A stretch of 64,000 nucleotides of DNA from Enterococcus ureilyticus (lineage in GTDB: Bacteria; Bacillota; Bacilli; Lactobacillales; Enterococcaceae): assembly GCF_001730315.1 (NCBI RefSeq), contig NZ_MIKC01000034.1:1-64000 (forward strand), written 5' to 3'. The notes beneath the pieces were generated by a model. It had not been told where the DNA came from, searched no databases, and saw nothing but the letters and a program-made list of their open reading frames with translations. Numbering within the stretch: the first letter of the stretch is position 1; each line of letters starts with the position of its first letter. Made by a program: the position numbers and the translations under genes. Shown piece after piece: positions 46,845-56,419 of the stretch.

Positions 46845-48659
46845 GTGAAAAAATTAATGTTAGCAAGGATAAAGGGTATTTTTGCAAATAAAAGGAAAAC
46901 TAATTTTATATTGTTAATGATACTCGTAGGATTAACTCTTGTCAGAGTGATAATTCAATTTAAAATACCACCTGTTACTTTGGCTGGTAAGGGTGTTGAT
47001 GAGCATGTGTTTGTCGTTCAAGCTACTGAATTTATTAAAGGTAATTGGTTTGGAGATTACGATTTTATTACTATCGTTAAAAATCCAATGTTTTCCTTTT
47101 TCTATGTATTACTAAATAAATTCTCAATTCCTTATCCATTAGGTCTAATGCTATTATTCATTACTTCGTGTCTAGCATTAGTTTACGCTCTTGCTCCAAT
47201 TGTCAAAAATAAATATGGACAATCATTGATTTACTTGTATTTACTTTATAGTCCAGTTATGTTAGATAAGCATTTTGGCTTTCGATTGTATCGAGATGCT
47301 TTATTGATGCCTCTTATATTATTGGTATTAGCTAGTTTAATTGGATTGTTTCTATACAGAAATCGTTCGAAAAAAATCTTGATTTTTTGGGCATTATTAG
47401 CAGGGATCTCATTTAGTTCCTTTACTTATCTACGAGAAGATAGTGTGTGGTTAAAACCACTTTTCTTCACGGCTCTTTTAATCACCTTTATTTTCCTAGT
47501 TTTTATTAAAAGGCCTTGGAAAGAAAAAGTTTATCGAATAATGTTTCTTGTCATTCCTATTCTAGTTTTACAAGGTTGTACTTATGCAATCAGTTATCAG
47601 AATTTACAAAAATATGGCGTTTTTACAGTTAATGATTATACGCAAACAAATTTTAAAAATGTTGTGTCAGATTTGATTTCAATTGATGACGGACGTAATC
47701 AAGAATATATTTGGGTTTCAGAAGATACCTTTAGAGAAGCATTATCAGCCTCCCCTACATTAAATAAAATTTCAAAAGAAGTAGATTGGCTTTACGATCC
47801 TGAAAATGGAATGACTGTTGAGATGGAAGATAGTGGAGATCACGAAATATTTGGTGGGAATATTGTTTGGGATTTACGTTTAGCAGTTGCACGAGCTGAA
47901 CAAGGTTATCGACAAGAGATGATCGTTGATGGTAAAAGTGAAAAAGGTGGAAAAGTAACAGACGAGTACTTTAAAAAAGTTCACGAAGAATTATCGGAAG
48001 CGTTTGACCAAGGACAGCTAACTAGAAGATCAGAGGGGCTATCTGTTTCAGCATCCTCTCCTGCAAAAACTTGGAGTGACATAAGGAGAAATGTATTTCC
48101 TAAAATGAAACATACACTACGGGAAAATGTATTTTATTCTAGATATGGCATTGGGTTAGACGGAATAAATCCTGGGCATAGCTTAACAACTGTAAGTGGT
48201 GACCCAGAAGCAGTTAGAGAAATTGAAATGTTGATTAATTTCCCTTTAAATTATCCCATAGGAACACCAGAAGCTGAGTTTAATAAGCCAGTTACTTATA
48301 TGGCAAAAAGAATAAATGGTATTATTTCTCTCTATAAATGGACTAGTCCAATCGTCATTCTGATTGCAATGATTGGATTCCTTTATTCAGGTGTGCGCCT
48401 TATAAAAAAAGATTATTCAGAAAAAAATATTACTGTTTTTTTAGTTGGACTTGGTCTAATCCTCTCTTATGCTGTTTTACTTTTTGGAATTGCTTGGGCA
48501 TATTCTTGGGTCTCTGGAGATACGATGAGTCGTCTTTATTACTATAGTAGTGGGGCAATACCAGTCTTACAAATACTGTCTATCTTAGGTGGTATTTCAT
48601 TTGTTGGTCTTTTAAGAAAGATACAAACCAATCATAGTAAACACCATCGTAAGCATTAA
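46845..48659 (+). CDS. Large polytopic membrane protein (EpaJ-like, GT-C-like layout)
   Basis: 604 residues. Membrane helices cluster at about 18-38, 75-190 and 195-260; a long hydrophilic, probably extracellular segment spans about 265-470; helices return at about 480-590. An N-terminal region with Asp-Glu (GKGVDEHVFVV) before the second helix recalls lipid-linked-sugar glycosyltransferases, but no family is certain. The start is GTG 46845 or ATG 46857; both have poor ribosome sites. Position after the polyprenol GT2 suggests partnership. Confidence 0.75.
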   Translation: MKKLMLARIKGIFANKRKTNFILLMILVGLTLVRVIIQFKIPPVTLAGKGVDEHVFVVQATEFIKGNWFGDYDFITIVKNPMFSFFYVLLNKFSIPYPLGLMLLFITSCLALVYALAPIVKNKYGQSLIYLYLLYSPVMLDKHFGFRLYRDALLMPLILLVLASLIGLFLYRNRSKKILIFWALLAGISFSSFTYLREDSVWLKPLFFTALLITFIFLVFIKRPWKEKVYRIMFLVIPILVLQGCTYAISYQNLQKYGVFTVNDYTQTNFKNVVSDLISIDDGRNQEYIWVSEDTFREALSASPTLNKISKEVDWLYDPENGMTVEMEDSGDHEIFGGNIVWDLRLAVARAEQGYRQEMIVDGKSEKGGKVTDEYFKKVHEELSEAFDQGQLTRRSEGLSVSASSPAKTWSDIRRNVFPKMKHTLRENVFYSRYGIGLDGINPGHSLTTVSGDPEAVREIEMLINFPLNYPIGTPEAEFNKPVTYMAKRINGIISLYKWTSPIVILIAMIGFLYSGVRLIKKDYSEKNITVFLVGLGLILSYAVLLFGIAWAYSWVSGDTMSRLYYYSSGAIPVLQILSILGGISFVGLLRKIQTNHSKHHRKH

Positions 48660-48778
48660 ATAGTGAAGAGACTAATTTGTAGTTCACTTAAGAAACAACG
48701 AAAAAATGAACGACAAGCGTCATTATTTAGTCTCTCTAGTAAGATTTTTCAAGTAACGGCTGGAAAGGGAGTGTATGA

Positions 48779-49714
48779 ATGAATTATTTGATTTTGGGCG
48801 CTTCAGGATTTATAGGAAAAAAGATAGCAAAAGAATTAATTGAAGAAAAGGGGAAAATTCGTCTATTTGATCGTAATTTTTCTAATTTTAATAATAGCGA
48901 TGATGAAGATGGTCGATTTGAGTTTGTATCAGGTATTTTTTCAAGAGATTATGATTTTTGTAGCTTAACAAAAGAAATAGATGTTGTTTTTCATTTGATA
49001 AGTACAACGATTCCTTCTACGGAAATCAGTTTTGCGCAAGAATTAGATGAAAATGTAGCTGCTTCATTGCGACTGTTTGATGCTTGTAAAATAAATAATG
49101 TGAAAAAAGTAATATTTATATCCTCTGGTGGAACAGTGTACGGTAAAAGTTTAGGTAAACCATTTAAAGAGGATGATCCCACCAATCCGATTAGTTCTTA
49201 TGGCGTCCAAAAACTGACTATTGAGAAGTACTTACAACTTTATGGAAGTGAGTTTGGATTGGATTATAGGATTGTTCGTTTGGCAAATCCCTATGGTCCA
49301 GGTCAAAATCCACTAGGGAGTCTTGGCATAATTACTAAATTTACCTACAATATAATTAATGATATTGGTATCACTGTTTTTGGTGATGGTAATATTGTTA
49401 GAGATTATATTTATATAGACGATGCGATTAAGGGGATCTTAAGTATTTCAAATTATGAAGGTAAAAATAAACTGTTTAATTTAGGTTATGGTAAAGGCCA
49501 TTCAATTATTGAGATTATAGAAATTATAGAACAAGTTTCAGGGAAAAAATTTAATATTGAATACAAAGAAAGTCGAGACGTTGATGTAGATTTTAGTGTT
49601 TTAGATATTCAACGTTATCTTGAAATTACCGACAATAAAAATATGATTTCAATTACTGATGGCGTAAAATATTTGATTGATTATTTTCTAGAAGTAGAAA
49701 GGAATGCTAAATGA
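48779..49714 (+). CDS. NAD-dependent epimerase/dehydratase (nucleotide-sugar SDR)
   Basis: 311 residues, extended SDR. NAD loop LILGASGFIGKKIAKEL, VIFISSGGTVYGKSLGKPF and the catalytic ISSYGVQKLTIEKYL (Tyr-x-x-x-Lys). Resembles UDP-glucose/glucuronate 4-epimerases; with the ugd gene upstream, UDP-glucuronate to UDP-galacturonate conversion is a reasonable but unproven idea. GGAAAGGGAG precedes the start. ATGA overlap with the next gene. Confidence 0.88.
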   Translation: MNYLILGASGFIGKKIAKELIEEKGKIRLFDRNFSNFNNSDDEDGRFEFVSGIFSRDYDFCSLTKEIDVVFHLISTTIPSTEISFAQELDENVAASLRLFDACKINNVKKVIFISSGGTVYGKSLGKPFKEDDPTNPISSYGVQKLTIEKYLQLYGSEFGLDYRIVRLANPYGPGQNPLGSLGIITKFTYNIINDIGITVFGDGNIVRDYIYIDDAIKGILSISNYEGKNKLFNLGYGKGHSIIEIIEIIEQVSGKKFNIEYKESRDVDVDFSVLDIQRYLEITDNKNMISITDGVKYLIDYFLEVERNAK

Positions 49715-50868
49715 AAAAATTACTAGTCACAGCTTCCACTTTTCCTAGATGGCAAGATGATACGGAACCTAAGTTTATTTATGACTTATGTAAAGAATAT
49801 GCAAAATACTATGATGTCACTGTTTTAGTTCCTAGTACATATGGAGCGTTGAACAAAGAAGAGATGGAAGGATTGCATGTTGTTCGTTATCGTTATTTTC
49901 CGATAAAGAAGCTAGAGACGTTGGCTTATCCTGGCGCAATCGTTCCTCGTATCAAAGAAAAAAAATCTAGAGCATTACTTGTTCCATTTATGTTTATCGC
50001 AATGTATTTTGCTATTCGAAAAGAAATGAAAAAAGTGGATGCTGTTCATTCAAACTGGTTGATTCCACAAGGAATTATCCAACAGTTTTTTAAAAAGCCC
50101 TTCGTTTTGACTGGTCTTGGTGGCGATGTTACTTCTTTGAACAAAGGCTTTATTAAAAAAATGAAAATGAGAACGTTATTAAAAGCGTCAGCTGTAACCG
50201 TTGTGTCAAAAGATCTAAAAGAACATCTGGAAAAAGAATATAGGTATGAAAAAGCAGAAGTAATTCCTATGGGTGTCGATTTAACGAAATTTTCACCTAA
50301 ATATCGACAAGATAATTTTTTTGAAACTAATGGTAAGCCAGTCATTTTATTTGTAGGGCGACTTGCAGAAAAAAAAGGCGCAAAGTATTTAATTCGGGCT
50401 ATGGCAAAAATTGACGCCGTTTTAATTATTGTAGGAGATGGACCAGAAAAAGAAGTGTTAATGCAGGAAGCTAACCATGTACAAGCTGATATTCGGTTTG
50501 TTGGTTCTAAGAATAAAGATGAACTTGCGGTTATCAATGCGTCCTGTGACATTTTTTGTGTACCATCTGTTGTTGCAAAAGACGGAGATAAAGATGGTCT
50601 GCCTGTTGCTTTGATAGAAGCGATGGCTTCAGGAGTACCCGTTGTTGCTTCCGATGTAGGAGGAATTAATGAAGCTGTTGAAGATAATGTGAATGGCTTT
50701 TTGGTTGAACCTAGCGATGTTCAAGAATTGGAAAGTAAGTTAAACGAATTATTAAGTGAGAGGAACAGGCGTTTAGATATGGGGAAAAAGGCAAGGTTAA
50801 AAGCAGAAGAATTTGATTTTATTGAAATCGGTAAAAAATATAAACAGATTTTTGATAATCTTTCCTAA
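49711..50868 (+). CDS. GT4-family glycosyltransferase
   Basis: 385 residues, GT-B fold. The N-terminal domain holds the acceptor side (VLTGLGGDVTSLNKGF). The C-terminal Glycos_transf_1 domain has VILFVGRLAEKKGAKYLIRA, DIFCVPSVVAKDGDKDGLPV and the E-x7-E-like GLPVALIEAMASGVPVVASD. Retaining enzyme, donor unknown. Translationally coupled to the epimerase (ATGA). Likely transfers a side-chain sugar of the decorated polymer. Confidence 0.92.
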   Translation: MKKLLVTASTFPRWQDDTEPKFIYDLCKEYAKYYDVTVLVPSTYGALNKEEMEGLHVVRYRYFPIKKLETLAYPGAIVPRIKEKKSRALLVPFMFIAMYFAIRKEMKKVDAVHSNWLIPQGIIQQFFKKPFVLTGLGGDVTSLNKGFIKKMKMRTLLKASAVTVVSKDLKEHLEKEYRYEKAEVIPMGVDLTKFSPKYRQDNFFETNGKPVILFVGRLAEKKGAKYLIRAMAKIDAVLIIVGDGPEKEVLMQEANHVQADIRFVGSKNKDELAVINASCDIFCVPSVVAKDGDKDGLPVALIEAMASGVPVVASDVGGINEAVEDNVNGFLVEPSDVQELESKLNELLSERNRRLDMGKKARLKAEEFDFIEIGKKYKQIFDNLS

Positions 50869-50956
50869 ATTACCTCCGATTATTTAAGGGAAGATTATAG
50901 TGACCATAAAAGCTGAGTGAATGAATCAATCATGAAAGAAATTGAGGAGAAGCCCT

Positions 50957-52414
50957 ATGTATCAAGGATTACTTTTTAATATCATTTATAATGTTTTATT
51001 TGTCTTGACCGGTTATATCATGCATTACTTTTTGGGCTCAGTAATGACACCTGCTCAGTATGGTATAGTAGGTACGATTATTACTATTTTGGATTTTGAG
51101 TATTTGTTTTTGAATAATGGTGTCAGACAGTCTCTTTCCAAAGAATTATCAAAAAAAAGATATAATATTAAAGATTTATTACTGAAAAGTTTAGTATTTC
51201 AACTTCTTCTGATTAGTGTTCTGTTTTCAATAAATTTTTTTGGTGCGCCAGTTTTTGCAAATGTTTTAAATGATCAGTCCTTTTCGGTTTATTTGAAGTA
51301 TGTAGCGTTTATTATTCCAATTAATGGTATTTATGTGTTATCGTTGGGAATCAATGATGGTTTGAAACATTTTGTTTCGAGTGCTTGGATAGGCATTTTT
51401 TATGCGATTGCAAAATTAAGCGTAATCCCATTTGTTATTTATGTGTTTACGGATCCTGTTATTGGTACAGTTATGGGGTTCTTATTTGCGATATTTGTAG
51501 CGCTAATTGTTGGGATTATTACCATTATTAGGAATCGAAGAGATCTTATAGCTGATTTTAAAGCGAAGATACCTTTCAAAAGTTATATACACAGTGTCTT
51601 TAGCTTTTCTTTATTCTTTATTATTGTTTCGGTAGTGTTAAGTGTGGATACTTTAGTCGTTAAATCAGTGGTTGCTGATAAGGACATGGCAGGTTATTAC
51701 ACTGGAGCCGTAAATTTTGGTAAAGTTTCTTATTTCTTGTTATCTGCATTTTTTACGATTATTTTGCCAACGACCACTGCAATGTATGTTGCTGGAAATA
51801 TTGACCGGATGAAAAAGACAGTTCGTGATATGATGTTAATTATAGTTGCATTTATTATGCCGATAACTTGCATAATTTCTGCATCAAGCGGTACATTACT
51901 ATCTGTTTTTTACAGTCCAGAGTATAAAGAAGCGACTATGACATTAGCTATCCTCGCATTTTCACACTTTTTTATGGGCGTAGCAGTAATGACGAACATG
52001 ATCATTTCTTCTACAAACGAGAAAAAGTTCTCAACATGGCTGGCGTTAATAATGTTAGTACTTGACATCACTGCTTGTATTATTTTGACGAATTATTATG
52101 GAATTATAGGAACAGCAATTTCAAGTATTTTATGTACATTTTTTACTATGTTGATTTCAGCTTTATTTATGAAAAAGATTTTATTCAATCTAATCAATAA
52201 AGAAATAGTGAAGATAATAGTATTCAATCTTATTCTATGGATAGTTGTGTTTCTAATATTCAAGGTTATCTCTATTAATAATATTTTTTGTCTTATTCTA
52301 ATTTATGGAATCTTATATGTGGCAGTATTGGGCATATTATTATCGACAAAACTGCTGAAGATTGAAAAATTATATGCTATTTTGGGGAAAGATAAAGAAA
52401 ATAAGATAGTGTAA
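50957..52414 (+). CDS. Wzx-like polysaccharide flippase (MOP superfamily)
   Basis: 485 residues, about fourteen membrane helices, Polysacc_synt type. NIIYNVLFVLTGYIMHYFLG and MTPAQYGIVGTIITIL at the N terminus are typical. Such proteins flip undecaprenyl-linked oligosaccharides across the membrane. GAGGAG precedes ATG 50957; TTG 50942 in frame is inside that site. An ABC exporter for the main polymer is encoded 3 kb downstream, so this flippase probably handles a different intermediate. Confidence 0.9.
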   Translation: MYQGLLFNIIYNVLFVLTGYIMHYFLGSVMTPAQYGIVGTIITILDFEYLFLNNGVRQSLSKELSKKRYNIKDLLLKSLVFQLLLISVLFSINFFGAPVFANVLNDQSFSVYLKYVAFIIPINGIYVLSLGINDGLKHFVSSAWIGIFYAIAKLSVIPFVIYVFTDPVIGTVMGFLFAIFVALIVGIITIIRNRRDLIADFKAKIPFKSYIHSVFSFSLFFIIVSVVLSVDTLVVKSVVADKDMAGYYTGAVNFGKVSYFLLSAFFTIILPTTTAMYVAGNIDRMKKTVRDMMLIIVAFIMPITCIISASSGTLLSVFYSPEYKEATMTLAILAFSHFFMGVAVMTNMIISSTNEKKFSTWLALIMLVLDITACIILTNYYGIIGTAISSILCTFFTMLISALFMKKILFNLINKEIVKIIVFNLILWIVVFLIFKVISINNIFCLILIYGILYVAVLGILLSTKLLKIEKLYAILGKDKENKIV

Positions 52415-52452
52415 AAAAGTTGTCGATGCTGAGTATGTAAAAGGATGAGGGA

Positions 52453-55254
52453 ATGATAAAAATTATGAAAAAATATATAATTATGCTAATGCTATTGAGT
52501 GTATCTACAATTAACACAATACCTGTAAGTGCTGAGGATGAAGTATCATCTAGCAATGAATTACAACAGTCTTCTCAATTATTGTCGGAAATAAGTACTA
52601 GCTCATCTGAGCAGACTTTCGAAACAACTGAAAGCCAAGAAGTTAACAAATCTACTGAACCTACACAAGATGAAATAATGTCTTTTGAAGATTATTATGA
52701 GAATGTACCCTCAAGTCGTTCTGACTTAAATCCTCCAGCCGTTAGTCGAGCAAAAAGAGAAACAAGAGCAACAATTGATCGAGTAAATGCCGGAGAAGCA
52801 AATCGTCCAACAGTTAGCTTTATTGATGTGTCTTCTCATAACGCTACGATTACAGTTGATCAATATCGTATGATGAAAGGCTATGGAATAAAAGGGGTGG
52901 TTGTCAAGCTGACGGAAGCAACAACATATTTGAATCCATTTGCTCAATCACAAATTCAAAATGCCTTAGCTGCAGGATTAAAAGTATCTGCTTATCATTA
53001 TAGTCATTATACTTCAACAGCTTCAGCTCAAGCTGAAGCAAGATATTTTGCAAGCAAAGCGCAATTGCTAAACTTACCTAAAGAGACGGTTATGGTTTCA
53101 GATATAGAAGAGTCAAAAATGTCAAATTCCTCATTAAACGCCAACACTAAAGCCTTCAAAGAAATGTTAAATTCTCTAGGATATAATAATGTGGCTTACT
53201 ACCTATCAAGAAGTTGGTTAAGTGAGGCTGGGGGTGTTTTTAACGTAAATCAATTTGGAAAAAATAATATTTGGGTCGCGCAATATCCTTATACACCTAC
53301 TGCATCACAAAACTGGAACAATGATTATTCTTCTTGGCAATGGTCATCTAATTTTTATTTTCCAGGAATCGCCCATCCATTTGATATTAATACTGATTAT
53401 ACAGGTTTGTTTACTGGAAATGGCTGGGACGGTAGCGTGAATGTCACTGGAAAAACGACTATTAAAGATATAGACGGTAAAGAAAATATGATGAATCTTT
53501 CTGCAACTGTAGATTCTGGTAGGTTTATACCATATAAAGTCTATTTTGCAGTGTGGTCGGATAAAAATGGTCAAGATGACTTAATTTGGTACGAAGGGAA
53601 ACGTGACAGTAACGGCTTTTGGAGTACAAATGTAAATATAGCGAATCACGCAACAGATGGTACCTATATTGTTCATACCTATGCCCAAATGAGTACAAAT
53701 AGTTCATCTAAAATAATGCTCAATAACAGTAATTTTACTATTTCTTCACCTTCTTTGAGTGCTTCTATTGGGCAATATTCAAATGGAGGGTTTGATGTTA
53801 TCGTTAATCCGATAACAAAATCAGGAGTTAAAAAAGTTCAAGTTCCTTCTTGGAGTAAATCGGATCAATCAGACATTAAATGGTATGATGCCACTCTTCA
53901 AAGTGATGGAACATATAAAGCTCGAGTAAAGATTAGTAATCATAATTATAATCAAGGAATTTATCGAGTTCATGCTTACCTCTATACTAATAATAATTTA
54001 TCATCTGCTAGATCTGTTGGTACAGTTGAAGTGAAATTAAAAGGAACTAGTGGAACGATCATGATTGATGATATAGATGGGAAAGATATAACATTTAAAG
54101 CTAATTCCACTATATCAATGGGTGAATACGCTGAACCAACTGCTTTGCAACATGCTGTGTGGAGTGATGAGAACGGTCAAGATGATATAGTTTGGTATAC
54201 AGCAAAAAAAACTGGGGCAGGTTCTTATACAGCAGAGTTTGATATACGTAAACACAAATCAGCTGGAAATTACAGCGTTCATACCTATGCTAAACTGCCT
54301 AATGGTACAATGAAAGCTATATCACAGGACTCATTTGTTGTGACAAAACCAAGCTTTGAAGCTTCTATCGGTAAAGTTGATATTTCAAAAGGAACATTTG
54401 ATGTTATTATTAATCCTTCTTCTAAATCAGGAGTGGACAAAATTCAAGTGCCGATTTGGAGTGTCGCAAATCAGTCAGATATAAAGTGGTATGATGCTAG
54501 TTTACAATCAAATGGCACGTATAAAACAACAGCCAAAATAAGCAATCATAATTTCAATGACGGTATTTACAGAGTTCATGTTTATCTTTACGGGAAAAAT
54601 GGATTGCGCACAGCAAGCTCTATTGGCACAACAGAAGTAAAACTTGATGGAATCACAGGTGAAACTTCTATACAAAATATAGATGGCAAAGAGATCAATT
54701 TTGAAGCAAAAACGAAGTTTACTATGGGGGCATTTGGTACGCCAGCTGCTGTATATTTTGCCACTTGGAGCAACGAATATGGGCAAGATGATATAGTTTG
54801 GTATAATGGTAAAAGGAATACAGATGGCTCTTACAGCACAAAGGTCAATGTAAATAAACACAAATCTGTTGGTCCGTATACTGTGCATACTTATGTTAAA
54901 TTGGTAAACGGAAGAATGAAAATGATTTCTAATGATTCTTTTACGGTGACAGAACCTGTGTTAAAAGTTTCTACGCAAAATGTCAATAAGTCAAAAGGGA
55001 CATTTGATGTTGTTATGGAAGTGGATACTGTATCAGGCGTTGATAAATTAGAGGTTCCTGTTTGGACAGATAAAAATCAAAAAGATATCAAGTGGTATCC
55101 TGCAATTAAACAATCTAACGGTACTTATAAAGTTACAGTTAATAAAAAAGATCACCAAAATAGTACAAGTAACTATACTGCTCATGTTTATCTTTACAGT
55201 AAAAATGGGTTAGTAACAAGACGTAACGGAAATGCTGAAAAAGTTTCTTTTTAA
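52453..55254 (+). CDS. Secreted GH25 muramidase with six GBS Bsp-like repeats
   Basis: 933 residues. Signal peptide 1-27 (ending PVSAED), a Ser/Thr/Glu-rich linker to about 110, then a GH25 lysozyme domain (about 117-325) with Asp125 in SFIDVSSHN and the catalytic pair D217-x-E219 in VSDIEES. Residues 333-933 are six repeats of about 100 residues, starting near 333, 434, 531, 632, 731 and 834. They alternate in two types, GQDDxxWY and QSDIKWY, with a period of about 200 residues. They resemble the GBS Bsp-like repeat of streptococcal surface hydrolases. Cleaves peptidoglycan. No phage genes nearby; wall remodelling is more likely than lysis. Confidence 0.93.
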   Translation: MIKIMKKYIIMLMLLSVSTINTIPVSAEDEVSSSNELQQSSQLLSEISTSSSEQTFETTESQEVNKSTEPTQDEIMSFEDYYENVPSSRSDLNPPAVSRAKRETRATIDRVNAGEANRPTVSFIDVSSHNATITVDQYRMMKGYGIKGVVVKLTEATTYLNPFAQSQIQNALAAGLKVSAYHYSHYTSTASAQAEARYFASKAQLLNLPKETVMVSDIEESKMSNSSLNANTKAFKEMLNSLGYNNVAYYLSRSWLSEAGGVFNVNQFGKNNIWVAQYPYTPTASQNWNNDYSSWQWSSNFYFPGIAHPFDINTDYTGLFTGNGWDGSVNVTGKTTIKDIDGKENMMNLSATVDSGRFIPYKVYFAVWSDKNGQDDLIWYEGKRDSNGFWSTNVNIANHATDGTYIVHTYAQMSTNSSSKIMLNNSNFTISSPSLSASIGQYSNGGFDVIVNPITKSGVKKVQVPSWSKSDQSDIKWYDATLQSDGTYKARVKISNHNYNQGIYRVHAYLYTNNNLSSARSVGTVEVKLKGTSGTIMIDDIDGKDITFKANSTISMGEYAEPTALQHAVWSDENGQDDIVWYTAKKTGAGSYTAEFDIRKHKSAGNYSVHTYAKLPNGTMKAISQDSFVVTKPSFEASIGKVDISKGTFDVIINPSSKSGVDKIQVPIWSVANQSDIKWYDASLQSNGTYKTTAKISNHNFNDGIYRVHVYLYGKNGLRTASSIGTTEVKLDGITGETSIQNIDGKEINFEAKTKFTMGAFGTPAAVYFATWSNEYGQDDIVWYNGKRNTDGSYSTKVNVNKHKSVGPYTVHTYVKLVNGRMKMISNDSFTVTEPVLKVSTQNVNKSKGTFDVVMEVDTVSGVDKLEVPVWTDKNQKDIKWYPAIKQSNGTYKVTVNKKDHQNSTSNYTAHVYLYSKNGLVTRRNGNAEKVSF

Positions 55255-55293
55255 TTTCTTAAACAAAAGTCTATCATTTTATTTTCAACGTAT

Positions 55294-55332
55294 TAAGGCT
55301 TAAGCTTGATTTTCATGCTTAAGCCTTTTTTT
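55294..55332 (+). terminator. Terminator after the GH25 gene
   Basis: AAGGCTTAAGC (55294-55304) and GCTTAAGCCTT (55315-55325) form a perfect 11-bp stem followed by seven T. It ends the first half of the polysaccharide locus. Confidence 0.92.
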
Positions 55333-55409
55333 GCTTTGATTAGAAAGACAAAAAATATCTAAAAAGATAAGAGTTCTTTAAGCCTCTCTTATTATATTAA
55401 TAGGAAAAC

Positions 55410-55438
55410 TTGATTTATAGTGCATTTTTAAGTAGAAT
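55410..55438 (+). promoter_or_regulatory. Promoter of the ABC exporter operon
   Basis: TTGATT (55410-55415), 17-bp spacer, TAGAAT (55433-55438). It leaves a 5' leader of about 145 nt with no obvious gene. Confidence 0.65.
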
Positions 55439-55591
55439 GGTACTGTTAATCTATAAACGGAAAGTTTCTTTTTTTAAAGGATTATTGCTAATTAAATAAT
55501 ATAAAAGTAAGTTGAGAAGGTGAGATTTGCGAACGATAGCTAAAGTTAACAAAAAAGACAAATAAATTTGTGTCGGAAGGAATAAATTCAA

Positions 55592-56398
55592 ATGATTAAA
55601 GATCTTTTTTCTTTTGTAAGAGATATCTACAGAAACAAACGTTTAGTATTACAATTTTCAATAAATGATTTTAAAGCTAGGTATGCGGGCTCTTTTTTTG
55701 GTATCTTTTGGGCGTTTATTAACCCGTTGGTTACAGTACTAACTTATTGGTTTGTTTTTGGTTACGGGATTAAGGCCGGTCTAACAGACGGAAAGTATCC
55801 TTTTATAGTTTTTCTAATTACTGGTATTGTCCCATGGTTCTTTTTCTCAGATTCACTGACGTCAGCCACCAATGTTTTTAGAGAATATACGTATCTGGTG
55901 AAAAAAGTTGTGTTCAATATTCGTATTTTGCCAACAACAAAAATATTAGCTAATTTGTATACACATCTATTTTTTATATTTATTACTTTGATTATTTGTA
56001 TTCTAAATGGCTTTACACCTACTTTACAAACAGTTCAACTTCTTTATTATTTGTTTTGTTTAGGTGCTTTTTTAACGGGTCTTACTTGGATTACAGCTTC
56101 AATTCAACCATTTTTACCTGATGTAATGCAATTTATAAGCATTATCTTACAAACAGTTATGTGGACACTTCCAGTTCTTTGGTCACCAAGCCAATTTTCT
56201 CCAAGAGTTGTTCAGTTTTTGAAACTTAACCCTCTCTATTACGTTATTCAAGGATACCGAGAATCTTTCTTGAGTGAGGGATGGTTTTGGGAGCATTGGG
56301 CATTAGGGCTTTATTTTTGGATATTTACTTTAGGAATGTTATTAGTTGGTTCAATTATTTTTAAACGATTGAAACCTCATTTTTCAGACGTTCTATAA
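55592..56398 (+). CDS. epaL: ABC-2 polysaccharide exporter permease (EpaL/TagG/Wzm type)
   Basis: 268 residues, six membrane helices. LQFSINDFKARYAGSFFGIF at the N terminus, GIVPWFFFSDSLTSATNVFR, and the C-terminal LKLNPLYYVIQGYRESFLSE are the family signatures. With the next gene it forms an exporter for lipid-linked polymer. GGAAGG precedes the start. Name from synteny with E. faecalis. Confidence 0.93.
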   Translation: MIKDLFSFVRDIYRNKRLVLQFSINDFKARYAGSFFGIFWAFINPLVTVLTYWFVFGYGIKAGLTDGKYPFIVFLITGIVPWFFFSDSLTSATNVFREYTYLVKKVVFNIRILPTTKILANLYTHLFFIFITLIICILNGFTPTLQTVQLLYYLFCLGAFLTGLTWITASIQPFLPDVMQFISIILQTVMWTLPVLWSPSQFSPRVVQFLKLNPLYYVIQGYRESFLSEGWFWEHWALGLYFWIFTLGMLLVGSIIFKRLKPHFSDVL

Positions 56399-56419
56399 GA
56401 AACTTAAGGAGAATCAGTT

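Noticed and set aside
54508-54888. A 126-codon antisense frame within the repeat region of the muramidase
   Set aside because: A by-product of the repeated codon pattern on the other strand; no start signal.
52453-55254. The GH25 protein as a phage endolysin marking a prophage
   Set aside because: It has a secretion signal, a Ser/Thr linker and surface-protein repeats, and no holin or phage gene lies nearby.
52453-55254. The regular repeats as a CRISPR-like or simple tandem DNA array
   Set aside because: They are diverged protein-coding repeats of about 300 bp each, in frame through one gene; no short direct repeats with spacers occur in the window.
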